A stretch of 64,000 nt of DNA from Marinobacterium sediminicola (GTDB taxonomy: Bacteria; Pseudomonadota; Gammaproteobacteria; Pseudomonadales; Balneatricaceae), in the NCBI RefSeq assembly GCF_022343685.1, contig NZ_CP092123.1:3348001-3412000 (forward strand). The letters run 5' to 3'. The position numbers were made by a program, and so were the translations under genes. This document shows positions 8,871 to 18,380 of this stretch, piece after piece; position 1 is the first letter of the stretch, and each line of letters starts with the position of its first letter. Below the pieces are notes generated by a model that was not told the origin of the DNA, did not search any database, and worked only from the letters and a program-made list of their open reading frames with translations.

Positions 8871-8938
8871 AGCCGCCCCACTCTATAAAACAAATAGCCG
8901 CCATTCTATGGTCTTTATCCAGCATAGACCAGATCACC

Positions 8939-9721
8939 CTATGCCTGACGACGGTATGCCAACCCCATCAGCAAAGCCCCCAACAGCACCATCGGCAATG
9001 ACAACAGTTGCCCCATAGTCAGCCATTCAAAGGCGATAAAGCCAAGATGCCCGTCCGGCTCACGCACCAGCTCCACCAGTGAGCGGAACCCGCCATAGCC
9101 GAGCAGGAACAGTCCCGAGACGGCCATGCGCGGCCGCGGTCGAGCCGAGTACCACCAGAGCAGGATAAACAGCACCACACCTTCCAACGCCATTTCATAC
9201 AGCTGCGACGGGTGTCGTGGCAGGCTGTCACCGGCCCGCGGGAAGATCACGGCCCAGGGCACATCGGTCACACGCCCCCATACTTCACCACCGATGAAAT
9301 TCCCCAACCGTCCAGCGCCCAAACCGATGGGCACCAGCGGGGCAACGAAGTCGCCGATCTCGAAGAAGGTCTTGCCATATCGATGCGCAAACAGCGCCAA
9401 TACAACCAGCACACCGATCAGGCCACCATGGAACGACATCCCGCCTTCCCAGACGGCGAACAGCCAGAGCGGATCCTGCAGGAAGTAATCAAAGTTATAG
9501 AACAGCACATATCCCATGCGCCCGCCCAGAATCACACCAATGGCGCCCCAGAATATGAGGTCCGATACTTGCTGCTCGGTCCAGCCGGAGCTGGCCTTGC
9601 GTGCGCGGACGTTGCCCAGCCACCAGGCCGCACCAAAGCCGATCAGATACATCAGCCCGTACCAGTGGATTTTCAGCGGCCCCAGCTCCAGCGCCAGCGG
9701 ATTGATGTCATGTACCCACAT
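8939..9721 (-). CDS. lgt: Phosphatidylglycerol-prolipoprotein diacylglyceryl transferase
   Basis: First enzyme of lipoprotein maturation, adding diacylglyceryl to the lipobox Cys at the inner membrane. The 260-residue protein has about seven membrane segments, the HGGLIGV motif, and the signature [14 protein letters not shown] followed by [13 protein letters not shown]. Start at 9721 gives [20 protein letters not shown], the expected N-terminus. The lgt-thyA neighbourhood is conserved in gammaproteobacteria. Confidence 0.96.
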   Translation of the reverse strand: MWVHDINPLALELGPLKIHWYGLMYLIGFGAAWWLGNVRARKASSGWTEQQVSDLIFWGAIGVILGGRMGYVLFYNFDYFLQDPLWLFAVWEGGMSFHGGLIGVLVVLALFAHRYGKTFFEIGDFVAPLVPIGLGAGRLGNFIGGEVWGRVTDVPWAVIFPRAGDSLPRHPSQLYEMALEGVVLFILLWWYSARPRPRMAVSGLFLLGYGGFRSLVELVREPDGHLGFIAFEWLTMGQLLSLPMVLLGALLMGLAYRRQA

Positions 9722-9727
9722 AGATGC

Positions 9728-10528
9728 TTATCCCAGATTGGTAACAATGAAACGCATACCCACTGCCACCAGAAAGACAGCGAACACTTTCTTCAGCACT
9801 GCTTGCGGCAGGCTGTGGGCCAGTTTGGCACCCAAGGGAGCCGTCAGCGAGCTTGTCATCACGATGCCGGCGAAGGCAGGCAGATAGACATACCCCAGAC
9901 TCCAGTCCGGCAGTGACTCCTTATCCCAGCCAACCCAGATATTGGTCATCGCACCCATCAACGCGATCGGCAAGCCACAGGCGGCAGATGTTGCAACCGC
10001 CTGCTGCATGGACACGCGCCGCCAGCTGAGATAGGGCACTGTCAGCGTGCCGCCGCCAATACCAAAGATCGAGGACGCCCAGCCGATGACGCCACCGGAG
10101 ACGCCCAGCTCGCCCTTGCCTGGCTTCTGATCACCGGCACCGGGCTTGAGATTGAACGCCATCTGCACAGCGACGACCAGCACAAACAGACCAAGGGCGA
10201 TCTGCAAAGCGCCACCACTCAACTGAACCGCCGTATTCACCCCAAGGATCGCACCGACGAGAATACCGACTGCCAGCGGCCTGAACAGTTCCCAGCGCAC
10301 GGCGCCATGCCGCTGATGAGCCCGCACCGAACTGATGGATGTTACGACAATGGTTGCCAGTGAAGTGGCCACCGCCATATGTGTCAGCACGGCAGGATCC
10401 ATCCCCTGCAGCTGGAAGGAGAAGACCAGGACAGGCACGATCAACAGTCCGCCCCCTATCCCGAACAGCCCGGCCACGACACCCGCCAGGGCACCGAGCA
10501 GCAGGTAAAGTGCTAAAGTCATCAACAT
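9728..10528 (-). CDS. TauE/SafE (DUF81) family permease
   Basis: Polytopic inner-membrane protein of 266 residues with about eight membrane segments in two homologous halves. Each half begins with the family glycine motif: GLFGIGGGLLIVPVL near residue 22 and SIFGIGGGTLTVPYL near 152. TauE/SafE proteins export or import sulfonates and related organosulfur anions, but most members are uncharacterised and no neighbouring sulfur gene points to a substrate. It lies 6 bp upstream of lgt and is probably co-transcribed. Confidence 0.9.
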   Translation of the reverse strand: MLMTLALYLLLGALAGVVAGLFGIGGGLLIVPVLVFSFQLQGMDPAVLTHMAVATSLATIVVTSISSVRAHQRHGAVRWELFRPLAVGILVGAILGVNTAVQLSGGALQIALGLFVLVVAVQMAFNLKPGAGDQKPGKGELGVSGGVIGWASSIFGIGGGTLTVPYLSWRRVSMQQAVATSAACGLPIALMGAMTNIWVGWDKESLPDWSLGYVYLPAFAGIVMTSSLTAPLGAKLAHSLPQAVLKKVFAVFLVAVGMRFIVTNLG

Positions 10529-10595
10529 GTTCGTTTATCCGCAGGGTAAAGCCGACTATCTTAGAGCCTGAATCCTGCAGATGAAACCTGATGCC

Positions 10596-11381
10596 ATGTG
10601 TCTAGCTGTTTTTGCCTTGAACGCCCACCCTGACTGGCCACTTATCCTGATCGCCAATCGTGACGAGTTCCACGCGCGCCCCACCCGCCCGCTGAGCGTC
10701 TGGCCCGACCTGCCTATCCTGGGAGGACGCGACCTGCGTGCCGGCGGCAGCTGGATGGGCCTGGGAGACAACAACCGCTTTGCCATGGTGACCAACCATC
10801 GCAACCTGCGCCGCCCGGTTCCGCAACAGGCCCAGTCTCGCGGCCAGCTGGTCAACGATTTCCTGAACTCTTCGACACCCGCAGACAAATTTTGCGCCGA
10901 ACTCGATGCCTCTCGCTTTGCCGGTTTCAACCTGCTGCTGCGGGACGAACAGGGGTGGTTTCATTACAGTAATGTCACGGATCGCTGCAGCCCTCTGCAT
11001 CAAGGCGTGTTCGGCCTAAGCAACGCGCTGCTGAACACCCCCTGGCCCAAGACCCTGCTCGCACGTGCCCGCCTGCAACAGGCGCTGGCGCAAAACCGGC
11101 TTGAGCCTGACAGGCTGCTGCGCCTGCTGCATGAACTTAGCCGACCTGCGGACGCACGGCTCCCCGATACCGGTTTGCCGCTGGAACGGGAGCGCCTGCT
11201 ATCGTCATGTTTTATCGTGTCCGAGGATTATGGCACCCGAGGCAGTACCTTGATGCTGCAGCACCGCCGCGGCCGCCTGCTCATGCTTGAGGAAAGCTAT
11301 GACGCCAAGGCACAGCCGACAGGGCGACGTCAGTTTGTGCTCGACCGTGCGCCGCTGGTGCCGCGCCTTCAGGAAGGCTGA
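10596..11381 (+). CDS. NRDE/TANGO2-like protein
   Basis: Protein of 261 residues of the NRDE (Ser/Thr-rich T10, TANGO2-related) family. The signature LILIANRDEFHARPTRPL lies near the N-terminus and a WMGLGDNNRFAMVTN segment follows. The eukaryotic relative has been linked to haem and lipid handling; bacterial function is unclear. I choose the ATG at 10596 because family members start with Met-Cys (MCLAVFAL); an ATG at 10581 would add five residues. It is transcribed away from the TauE gene, and its end overlaps convergent ptsP by 13 bp. Confidence 0.85.
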   Translation: MCLAVFALNAHPDWPLILIANRDEFHARPTRPLSVWPDLPILGGRDLRAGGSWMGLGDNNRFAMVTNHRNLRRPVPQQAQSRGQLVNDFLNSSTPADKFCAELDASRFAGFNLLLRDEQGWFHYSNVTDRCSPLHQGVFGLSNALLNTPWPKTLLARARLQQALAQNRLEPDRLLRLLHELSRPADARLPDTGLPLERERLLSSCFIVSEDYGTRGSTLMLQHRRGRLLMLEESYDAKAQPTGRRQFVLDRAPLVPRLQEG

Positions 11382-13669
11382 TTCGGCAGACGAGGCCGGG
11401 TCAACTGGCCGAGCCCCAGCTGCTTGAGGGTCTGGCGCAGATATTGATGGATCTCTTCGGCGTCATCCATGCGCAGGACGCGACTGAGCAGGGATTGAGC
11501 CCGGGCAAGACTGACGCCTCGAATCGCCAGTTTCACGCGCGGCAAATTGTTGGCGTTCATTGACAGCACTTCGTAGCCCATGGCCATCAACAAAAGCGCA
11601 CCGCCCGGGTCGGCCGCCATCTCACCACAGATCGACACCGGCTTGCCCTCCTTGCGCGTCTCACGGGCAATATACTGCAGCGCCCTCAGAACCGCCGGAT
11701 GGTAGGCTGCATAGAGACCGGCCACACGCGGGTTGTTTCGGTCCACCGCCAGGATGTACTGAGTCAGATCGTTGGAGCCGACGGAAACAAAATCGACCAT
11801 GCGCGCAAACCGGCGCACCTGATACACCGCGGCCGGCACCTCGACCATCACGCCGACCATCGGCCGCTGAACCTTGTAGCCCTCGTCCTGCAGCTCCTGC
11901 AGCGCCCGGTCGATCTGGCGCATGGCCTCTTCAACCTCGTGTACACTGGTCACCATCGGCAGCATGATGCGCAGGTTATTCAGTCCTTCCGATGCCCGCA
12001 GCATCGCTCTGACCTGCACCAGGAATATCTCGGGATGATCCAGGGTGACACGGATGCCGCGCCAGCCGAGAAAGGGGTTATCCTCTTCGATGGGGAAATA
12101 AGGCAGCGCCTTGTCACCACCGATATCCAGCGTTCGCATGGTAACCGGGCGCGGCGCAAACGCCTCCAGCTGGCTGCGATAGCTTTGCAACTGTTCCTGC
12201 TCACTGGGGAAGAAATCACGGATCATGAACGGGATCTCGGTACGATACAGCCCTATCCCTTCAGCTCCCCGTTGCAGCGAGCGGGTCACATCCGCCACCA
12301 GGCCGGTATTCACCCAGAGCGGCATACGATAACCATCAGTGGTCTCCGCCGGCAGATCCTTCAATCCTTCCAATTCGGCGGCCACGGCGCGCTCCTCGCG
12401 CATGACTTCGCGAAATGCTTCCAGCAACTGCTCTGACGGATTGACATATACACGCCCCGAATAGCCATCGACTATCACCTGACGCCCTTCGAGACGGGTG
12501 AACGGCAGGTCCACAACCCCCATGACCGTCGGGATACCCACCGAGCGCGCCATGATGGCCGCATGGGAGGTCCCTGAACCGCTGACCGACACCAGGCCCA
12601 CCAGCTTGTCTTCAGGCACCAGACCCAGCATCGCCGGCGAGAGCTCATCGGCGATCAGGATACTCTCTTCACTGCACTCCACTTCCTGCGGCCCGGCACT
12701 TTCCTGCAGATAGCCCAGAATGCGCCGTCCCAGATCACGTATATCGCTGGCCCGCTCACGCAGATACGCATCCTCCATGGAGTTGAACTGGCGTACCTGA
12801 GCCAGCACCACCTCCCGCAGCGCCCCCTGAGCCCAGTTTCCGGCCTTGATACGTGCCTCGATTTCGCCAGCCAATGCCTGATCATCCAGCATGCGCAGGT
12901 ACACATCGAACAGCGCCTGTTCATCCGAACGCAACCTGCGCGCAAGGCTGTTACTGACCGTACGGATATCATCACGCACCGCTTCCAGCGCCACTCGGAA
13001 AGCGTCCAGCTCCTGCTGCACATCCTTGGCCGGTTTATCCGGCACCGTTTCCAGCTCTGCCGCCAGCGTTGCCACCACGACGGTTCCGATCGCCACCCCG
13101 GAAGCCGCGGCAACGCCCGTGAAATGACGATCCCGCTGCGGCTTGACCTGTGTCTGCGGCTGCTGTTCGGAATTGACTGAACCGGTAGCCTCCGCATGGG
13201 CGATAATCCCCGCCAGCTGAGCCGACAGGGTCACCATGAAGGCTTCTTCGCTTTCATCAAAACGACGGTGTTCGATCTGCTGCACCACCAGCACGCCCAG
13301 TACGCTGCGGTGATGAATGATGGGCACACCCAGGAAAGCATGAAAGCGCTCTTCCCCGGTGGCCTTGAGATAATGGAAGGCGGGATGTCGGGAGGCATCC
13401 TCCAGATTGATCGGCTCGGCACGCTGCCCCACCTGCCCGACGATCCCCTCTGCCGGTGACAGGCTGACCTTGCCAACCGCCTCCTGATTCAACCCCTGAC
13501 TTGCACGCAGCACATAGCGCTGACGCGTGGGATCAAACAGAAAGATGGAGCACACCTGAGTCTTCATCGCCTGCTGAATGCGCCGTACAATCAGGTCGAG
13601 TACGGAATCCAGGTCTGGCGCCGTACTGACCTCCTGAACGATCTTGCGCAGCACACTCAGCATACTCAT
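11369..13669 (-). CDS. ptsP: Phosphoenolpyruvate-protein phosphotransferase PtsP (EI-Ntr)
   Basis: First enzyme of the nitrogen phosphotransferase system, taking phosphate from PEP and passing it to NPr. The 766-residue protein has an N-terminal GAF domain (about 15-160) and an enzyme I region. The phosphorylated His lies in SGSGTSHAAIMARS near residue 369, and the C-terminal PEP-binding barrel contains MVEVPAAVY, GSNDLTQY and ISICGEMA-type segments (here SICGEMAADP). It is 19 bp downstream of rppH, the pair conserved in E. coli and Pseudomonas. Confidence 0.96.
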   Translation of the reverse strand: MSMLSVLRKIVQEVSTAPDLDSVLDLIVRRIQQAMKTQVCSIFLFDPTRQRYVLRASQGLNQEAVGKVSLSPAEGIVGQVGQRAEPINLEDASRHPAFHYLKATGEERFHAFLGVPIIHHRSVLGVLVVQQIEHRRFDESEEAFMVTLSAQLAGIIAHAEATGSVNSEQQPQTQVKPQRDRHFTGVAAASGVAIGTVVVATLAAELETVPDKPAKDVQQELDAFRVALEAVRDDIRTVSNSLARRLRSDEQALFDVYLRMLDDQALAGEIEARIKAGNWAQGALREVVLAQVRQFNSMEDAYLRERASDIRDLGRRILGYLQESAGPQEVECSEESILIADELSPAMLGLVPEDKLVGLVSVSGSGTSHAAIMARSVGIPTVMGVVDLPFTRLEGRQVIVDGYSGRVYVNPSEQLLEAFREVMREERAVAAELEGLKDLPAETTDGYRMPLWVNTGLVADVTRSLQRGAEGIGLYRTEIPFMIRDFFPSEQEQLQSYRSQLEAFAPRPVTMRTLDIGGDKALPYFPIEEDNPFLGWRGIRVTLDHPEIFLVQVRAMLRASEGLNNLRIMLPMVTSVHEVEEAMRQIDRALQELQDEGYKVQRPMVGVMVEVPAAVYQVRRFARMVDFVSVGSNDLTQYILAVDRNNPRVAGLYAAYHPAVLRALQYIARETRKEGKPVSICGEMAADPGGALLLMAMGYEVLSMNANNLPRVKLAIRGVSLARAQSLLSRVLRMDDAEEIHQYLRQTLKQLGLGQLTRPRLPNQPS

Positions 13670-13688
13670 CAGGTGGCTCCTCTTGTCA

Positions 13689-14180
13689 TTAGTGTGCGGC
13701 CTGCTGGAGGCGCGCCAACCTGGGCGACAGCTCCTTCATCGCCTTACGGTACACCTCTCGCTTGAAGGACACCACCTGCCCAAGAGGATACCAGTAGCTG
13801 ACCCACTCCCAGCCGTCAAACTCGGGCGAGTCGGTATGATCGATCCTCACTGCACTGTCATCACTGAGCATACGCAGCAGGAACCACTTCTGTTTCTGGC
13901 CTACACACACAGGGTGCGAGTGTCGCCGGATCATGCGCTTGGGCAGACGATAACGCAGCCAGCCGCGCGTTACCGCCAGAATTTCCACATCCGAGGGCGA
14001 CAGTCCGATCTCTTCTCCGAGTTCACGATACATCGCCTGCTCGGGTGTTTCGCTTGACTGTATACCACCTTGCGGGAACTGCCAGGCGTTCTGCCCGATG
14101 CGTCTTGCCCAAAGAACCTGACCCTGCGAATTAACCAGAATGATTCCGACATTGGGTCTGAATCCATCTGCATCAATCAC
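13689..14180 (-). CDS. rppH: RNA pyrophosphohydrolase
   Basis: Nudix hydrolase that removes pyrophosphate from 5' ends of mRNA, starting RNase E-dependent decay. The Nudix box is intact: [20 protein letters not shown] followed by IGL, at about residues 38-60. The N-terminus [18 protein letters not shown] is characteristic. Length 163 is normal. Upstream gene of the rppH-ptsP pair. Confidence 0.96.
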   Translation of the reverse strand: MIDADGFRPNVGIILVNSQGQVLWARRIGQNAWQFPQGGIQSSETPEQAMYRELGEEIGLSPSDVEILAVTRGWLRYRLPKRMIRRHSHPVCVGQKQKWFLLRMLSDDSAVRIDHTDSPEFDGWEWVSYWYPLGQVVSFKREVYRKAMKELSPRLARLQQAAH

Positions 14181-14215
14181 AATTATGATCCCGATCTATA
14201 AGTGTTTTGGTTTTT

Positions 14216-14243
14216 ATTGTTCCACAGATCGGCGGTTTGGCAA
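14216..14243 (-). promoter_or_regulatory. Candidate promoter for rppH-ptsP
   Basis: On the minus strand TTGCCA (rc of 14238-14243) and AACAAT (rc of 14216-14221) are separated by 16 bp, 36 bp upstream of the rppH start. Moderate match to the sigma-70 consensus. Confidence 0.45.
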
Positions 14244-14263
14244 ATAGCAGGCTGGAACGCCGA

Positions 14264-14292
14264 TTGCACCCCCCCCCCTGCGGGTCTATGCT
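14264..14292 (+). promoter_or_regulatory. Candidate promoter of the HAD gene with a 10-C tract in its spacer
   Basis: TTGCAC (14264-14269) and TATGCT (14287-14292) are separated by exactly 17 bp, and the spacer contains most of a run of ten consecutive C (14269-14278). The predicted start is around 14299, 45 bp upstream of the GTG start codon. Changes in the C-tract length would alter the -35/-10 spacing. Confidence 0.5.
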
Positions 14293-14343
14293 TGCGCTTT
14301 TATTTGTCCGGCCAGGCGCCGGCCCAATGCTGAGGAGTCCTGC

Positions 14344-15012
14344 GTGAGCCTTGCTATTTTTGATCTGGACCACACCCTGATCGGGGGTGACAGCGACCAT
14401 GCCTGGGGCGAGTTTCTCTGCCGCAAGGGCATCGTCGATGAACACGAGTACCGTGCCGCCAACGACCGCTTCTACGAGGAGTACCTGCGTGGCGAGATGG
14501 ATATTCACGAGTTCCTCAACTTCGCCCTCAATCCATTGGCCCAGCATACCCCGGAACAGCTGGATATCTGGCACGCCGAATTCATGCAGGAATGCATCGA
14601 ACCAATCATTCTGCCGAAGGCGGAACAGCTGCTCGCGTCTCATCGTGAAAAAGGGGATTTCCTGCTGATCATTACCGCGACCAACCGCTTTGTCACGGCT
14701 CCGATCGCACAGCGACTGGGCGTAGATGCATTGCTGGCGACCGACCCGGAAATGATCGACGGCCAGTTCACCGGCAAGGTTGCCGGCACACCCTGCTTCC
14801 AGGGCGGCAAGGTCACCCGCCTAAACGCCTGGCTCAAGGAAACCGGTCACAGCCTGACAGGCAGCTGGTTCTACAGTGATTCCAACAACGACCTGCCCCT
14901 GCTGGAAGTGGTAGACAACCCTGTGGCAACCAACCCCGACGACCGTCTGCGCGAAACCGCTCAGGGACGGGGCTGGCCCATTCTGGACCTGATGCCGGCA
15001 TCAGACGTGTGA
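14344..15012 (+). CDS. HAD-IB family phosphatase
   Basis: Haloacid-dehalogenase hydrolase of subfamily IB (phosphoserine-phosphatase-like), 222 residues. Motif I is IFDLDHTLIGGDSDHAW with the nucleophile Asp, motif II is the ITATN segment, and motif IV is YSDSNNDLPLLEVV. The start is GTG at 14344 with GAGGAG about 7 nt upstream. A gene of this type is next to rppH-ptsP in pseudomonads; related proteins have been described as histidinol-phosphatase or acyl-phosphate phosphatases, so the substrate is open. The 3' end overlaps the convergent CBS gene by 12 bp. Confidence 0.9.
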   Translation: MSLAIFDLDHTLIGGDSDHAWGEFLCRKGIVDEHEYRAANDRFYEEYLRGEMDIHEFLNFALNPLAQHTPEQLDIWHAEFMQECIEPIILPKAEQLLASHREKGDFLLIITATNRFVTAPIAQRLGVDALLATDPEMIDGQFTGKVAGTPCFQGGKVTRLNAWLKETGHSLTGSWFYSDSNNDLPLLEVVDNPVATNPDDRLRETAQGRGWPILDLMPASDV

Positions 15013-15417
15013 ACGACACCCTTTCATGCTGGCATTCAACGCCTGCATGATCTGACGGCGGCTGATCACACCGAGCAGCCGCCCATCCTTGGCGACCGGC
15101 CAGGTCTTGGGCTTGTCGCCCCCCATCTTCTGCACCAGATCGATGATGCTTTCCGTGGGTGACGCACAGAGCGGCTCCCGGTACATGATGTCATTCACCT
15201 GGATACGACTGTCGCAGTGATAGCTGCCGCTGATCAGATAGTCGATGCAATCGTGCTCGGATACGAAGCCGACAACCTGGCGGTCGTCATCGACTACTGG
15301 CAAGCCCATCTGACCGGACTGCAGAATCAGATCGACCGCCTGTGACAGCGACATATCTACATGCAATGGGTGGGGAACCGGCTGCATCAGATCCTGAACT
15401 TGCTGTTGCTGCATCAT
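15001..15417 (-). CDS. Tandem CBS-domain protein
   Basis: Small soluble protein of 138 residues made of two CBS repeats, about 10-65 (LMQPVPHPLHVDMSLSQAV to VGFVSEHDC) and 75-132 (IMYREPLCASPTESI to LLGVISRRQIMQAL). CBS pairs usually bind adenine nucleotides and sense energy state, but there is no effector domain here and the partner is unknown. It lies about 110 bp downstream of the aldo-keto reductase gene and may share its transcript. Confidence 0.85.
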   Translation of the reverse strand: MMQQQQVQDLMQPVPHPLHVDMSLSQAVDLILQSGQMGLPVVDDDRQVVGFVSEHDCIDYLISGSYHCDSRIQVNDIMYREPLCASPTESIIDLVQKMGGDKPKTWPVAKDGRLLGVISRRQIMQALNASMKGCRSHV

Positions 15418-15527
15418 GCTGCTTTCTCCTTCCGCTCGGGTTTACCCTGAGTATGGCAAAAGGAGCCGTCGATCGGCCAGTCAATCCCGTCGCAGAATCA
15501 TCAGCCACTTCCCCGGACCTGTTCTGA

Positions 15528-16565
15528 TCAGGGGCAGGGGTTGGGGTAACGCTGATGAATCGCTTCAATGCGCGCCAGCAACTCTGCACTAAGGCTGACC
15601 TCCAGAGAATCCAGGTTGGCCTTCAGCTGTTCCATGCGCGTGGCACCGATGATATTGCTGCCCAGAAAGGGGCGCGTGTTGACGTAAGCCAATGCCATTT
15701 GCGCCGGGTCCAGGCCAAACTCTGCCGCCAGCTCCAGATAACACTGCGTCGCGGCCTGACCCTGCTCGGTCAGGTAACGCTTGTATTCCGGGAAAAGCGC
15801 CAGGCGAGACCCTGCAGGACGGGTACCACCGGCATATTTGCCACTCAGGACACCAAAGCCAAGCGGTGAATAGGCCAGCAGCCCGACCTGTTCCCGCAGC
15901 AACACTTCGGCCAGTCCGACTTCGGCGGTGCGATTGAGCAAACTGTAGGGGTTTTGAACAGACACAATACGCGGCAGACCTGACTGCTCAGCCAGCTGCA
16001 GGCACTTCATGGTCCCCCATGGCGTTTCGTTGGAGAGGCCGACGTAGCGAACCTTGCCTTCGCGCACCAGCTCAGCCAGTACACTCAGCGTCTCCTCCAG
16101 CGGCGTCCCCGGCTGACCGGGATCGTGCCGGTAACCCAGCTGACCGAAATAATTGGTGCTCCGATCCGGCCAGTGCAGTTGATATAGGTCGATGTAATCG
16201 GTCTGCAACCGCTTGAGGCTGCCTTCGATAGCGATGCGGAGATTGTGTGCATCATGGCGGATATCCGGGCGCAAATAACTGACCATATCTCCCGGGCCGG
16301 TCGCCTTGGTTGCCAGCACTACCTGATCTCGGTTGCCGCGCTGACGCATCCAGTTGCCGATGAAGAGCTCGGTACGGCCCTGAAATTCTGCCGCGGTCGG
16401 CACCGGATACATCTCGGCAGCATCAATCAGATTGACACCACGCTCCAGCGCATAGTCGAGCTGCTCGAAGGCTTCAGCTTCGCTGTTCTGGCGCCCGAAG
16501 GTCATGGTACCCAGGGCGATACGGCTGACCTTGAGGTCAGATTGTCCCAGTGTCAGATAATCCAT
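15528..16565 (-). CDS. Aldo-keto reductase (Tas-like)
   Basis: NADPH-dependent oxidoreductase of 345 residues with a TIM-barrel fold. The catalytic tetrad is readable: Asp and Tyr in NLIDAAEMYPVP (about 46-57), Lys in VVLATKATG, and His in YQLHWPD. The long loop and STNYFGQLGYRHD region resemble E. coli Tas (YgdS) rather than short AKRs. The physiological substrate of Tas is not settled. It lies between the CBS gene and rlmI, all on the minus strand. Confidence 0.88.
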   Translation of the reverse strand: MDYLTLGQSDLKVSRIALGTMTFGRQNSEAEAFEQLDYALERGVNLIDAAEMYPVPTAAEFQGRTELFIGNWMRQRGNRDQVVLATKATGPGDMVSYLRPDIRHDAHNLRIAIEGSLKRLQTDYIDLYQLHWPDRSTNYFGQLGYRHDPGQPGTPLEETLSVLAELVREGKVRYVGLSNETPWGTMKCLQLAEQSGLPRIVSVQNPYSLLNRTAEVGLAEVLLREQVGLLAYSPLGFGVLSGKYAGGTRPAGSRLALFPEYKRYLTEQGQAATQCYLELAAEFGLDPAQMALAYVNTRPFLGSNIIGATRMEQLKANLDSLEVSLSAELLARIEAIHQRYPNPCP

Positions 16566-16663
16566 CGATACTTTCCTCGTGCTGTCAGGTCGCAGGATAC
16601 GCCGACCCCAAAGGCCGGCGTGCGATCAGAGCCGCAAGGGTATCATGGATTCTGGCGCGACGA

Positions 16664-17860
16664 TCAGCTGGACGGCAGCACTCGCAGGAAATAGGACTTG
16701 AGGTACTCTGTCTCGGGAATCGCAGGATGGATCGGGTGATCCGCACCCTGACTGCCCTGAGCGAAGATCTGCGCATTGCGGTCCAGCTCACGGCTATTGG
16801 AGCGCAGAATATCTACCAGACGGTCCTTCGCCAGATGCATGGAGCAGGAGGCCGAGATCAGTGTGGCATCCTTGCTCAGCAGGCGCATCGCCAGATTGTT
16901 GATCCGAGCATAGGCTCGCTCGCCGTTACGGATATCCTTGCGTCGTGCAATGAAGGCGGGTGGATCGACAATCACCACATCGAAGCGCTCCTTGTCTGCC
17001 ACCAGCGCCTTACACAGGTCAAAAGCATCCCCCTGCAGCCCACGGAAGCGAGTTTCACCATCATTGAGACGAGCATTCTCGGCGGCAACTTCCAGTGCAG
17101 TGACAGAGGCATCCACACAGACCACTTCGCTGGCACCTGCCGCCAGCGCCTGAGCACCCCAGCCACCGACATAGCTGAACAGGTCCAGGACCCGCTTGCC
17201 TTTTACCAGCGTCTGCATGCGCGCGCGGTTTTCACGGTGATCATAGAACCAGCCGGTTTTCTGACCGGTCAACACCGGAGCGACCATGTTGACACCGTTT
17301 TCGGTCAGCGGTGCCAATTCAGGTACTTCGCCCTGCACCACCTCGATGTAGGTTTCCAGCCCTTCGGTTGCGCGCATCTTGCCATCATTGCGCAACACAA
17401 TCGCCTGAGGCTGGAACACCTTATTCAAGGCATCAATGATCTGCTCCAGCATCACTTCCATACCGGCACTGGAAATCTGCACCACGAAAATGTCGTAGAA
17501 GCGATCCACGACCAGCCCGGGAAGCATATCGGCGTCGCCGAAGATCACTCGGTAGCAAGGCGTATCGAAACACTGTTCACGCAATGACTTGGCCACATTG
17601 AAGCGGTGTACCAGCAATGAACGATCCAATGGGTGACGCACGTCACGGCTCATCAGGCGACCGCATATCAGCGTATTGGGGTTAACCGATGCGATGCCCA
17701 GCGCCTTGCCGCGTGCGTCCTGCACAATCACCTGCTCGCCCGGCTCGAAGCCTTTCAGTGGCGTGGCCTTGTTATCGACTTCATTGCTGTAGATCCAGAG
17801 GTGGCCACCACGCAGCCGCCGATCGGCACCCGACTGAAGAATGAGAGGTTTGAGGTTCAT
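16664..17860 (-). CDS. rlmI: 23S rRNA m5C1962 methyltransferase RlmI
   Basis: SAM-dependent methyltransferase of 398 residues. An N-terminal PUA domain (RRLRGGHLWIYSNEVD, then VQDARGKALGIASVNP) precedes the Rossmann domain. SAM motif I is VLDLFSYVGGWGAQAL, motif IV is VIVDPPAFIARRKD, and the catalytic Cys is probably the one in SASCSMHL near residue 350. The ATG at 17860 gives MNLKPLILQSGADRRL, the expected start; the frame stays open upstream without a known domain. It is the next gene after gcvH. Confidence 0.92.
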   Translation of the reverse strand: MNLKPLILQSGADRRLRGGHLWIYSNEVDNKATPLKGFEPGEQVIVQDARGKALGIASVNPNTLICGRLMSRDVRHPLDRSLLVHRFNVAKSLREQCFDTPCYRVIFGDADMLPGLVVDRFYDIFVVQISSAGMEVMLEQIIDALNKVFQPQAIVLRNDGKMRATEGLETYIEVVQGEVPELAPLTENGVNMVAPVLTGQKTGWFYDHRENRARMQTLVKGKRVLDLFSYVGGWGAQALAAGASEVVCVDASVTALEVAAENARLNDGETRFRGLQGDAFDLCKALVADKERFDVVIVDPPAFIARRKDIRNGERAYARINNLAMRLLSKDATLISASCSMHLAKDRLVDILRSNSRELDRNAQIFAQGSQGADHPIHPAIPETEYLKSYFLRVLPSS

Positions 17861-17965
17861 CGTGCTCTGTCTTAGGTCTGAAATGACTGTCCCGGCACAG
17901 GCCGGGACAGTGGGTAGGGGTCGGCCGGATTCACCCACGGGAATCCGGTCGATAAGATCAACTGC

Positions 17966-18358
17966 TCAGCTTTCGGCTTCGCAATGAGCGGCATAACCGT
18001 CAGCGTCCAGCAGGTCATCCAACTCGCTGGTATCGCTCAGTTTCAGCTGGAAGAACCAGCCATCGCCATAGGGGTCCGAGTTAACCGTTTCCGGCGCATC
18101 TTCCAGCGCTTCGTTAATGGCAACCACTTCACCGCTCAGCGGCGCGTAGACATCGGAAGCCGCCTTGACCGACTCGACTACACCTGTGTCGTCACCAGCC
18201 GATACTTCCGCGCCCACTTCCGGCAGCTCTACAAAAACCACGTCACCCAGCAGGTCCTGGGCATGATCGGTGATACCGATGGTCACGATGCCGTTACCTT
18301 CATCACGGATCCACTCGTGGCTGGCCACATATTTCAGTTCATTCGGAACATTGCTCAT
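17966..18358 (-). CDS. gcvH: Glycine cleavage system H protein
   Basis: Lipoylated carrier that shuttles the methylamine group between the P, T and L proteins of glycine cleavage. The 130-residue protein carries the lipoyl-lysine motif [18 protein letters not shown] (Lys near residue 65) and the N-terminal [12 protein letters not shown]. It follows gcvT by 22 bp. The P protein gene that usually completes the operon is absent; the next gene downstream is rlmI. Confidence 0.97.
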   Translation of the reverse strand: MSNVPNELKYVASHEWIRDEGNGIVTIGITDHAQDLLGDVVFVELPEVGAEVSAGDDTGVVESVKAASDVYAPLSGEVVAINEALEDAPETVNSDPYGDGWFFQLKLSDTSELDDLLDADGYAAHCEAES

Positions 18359-18380
18359 CTCGGGTTCCTATCTGGCTCGT

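Noticed and set aside
16550..17587. 345-codon open frame on the plus strand
   Set aside because: Antisense to rlmI, whose methyltransferase motifs are clear.
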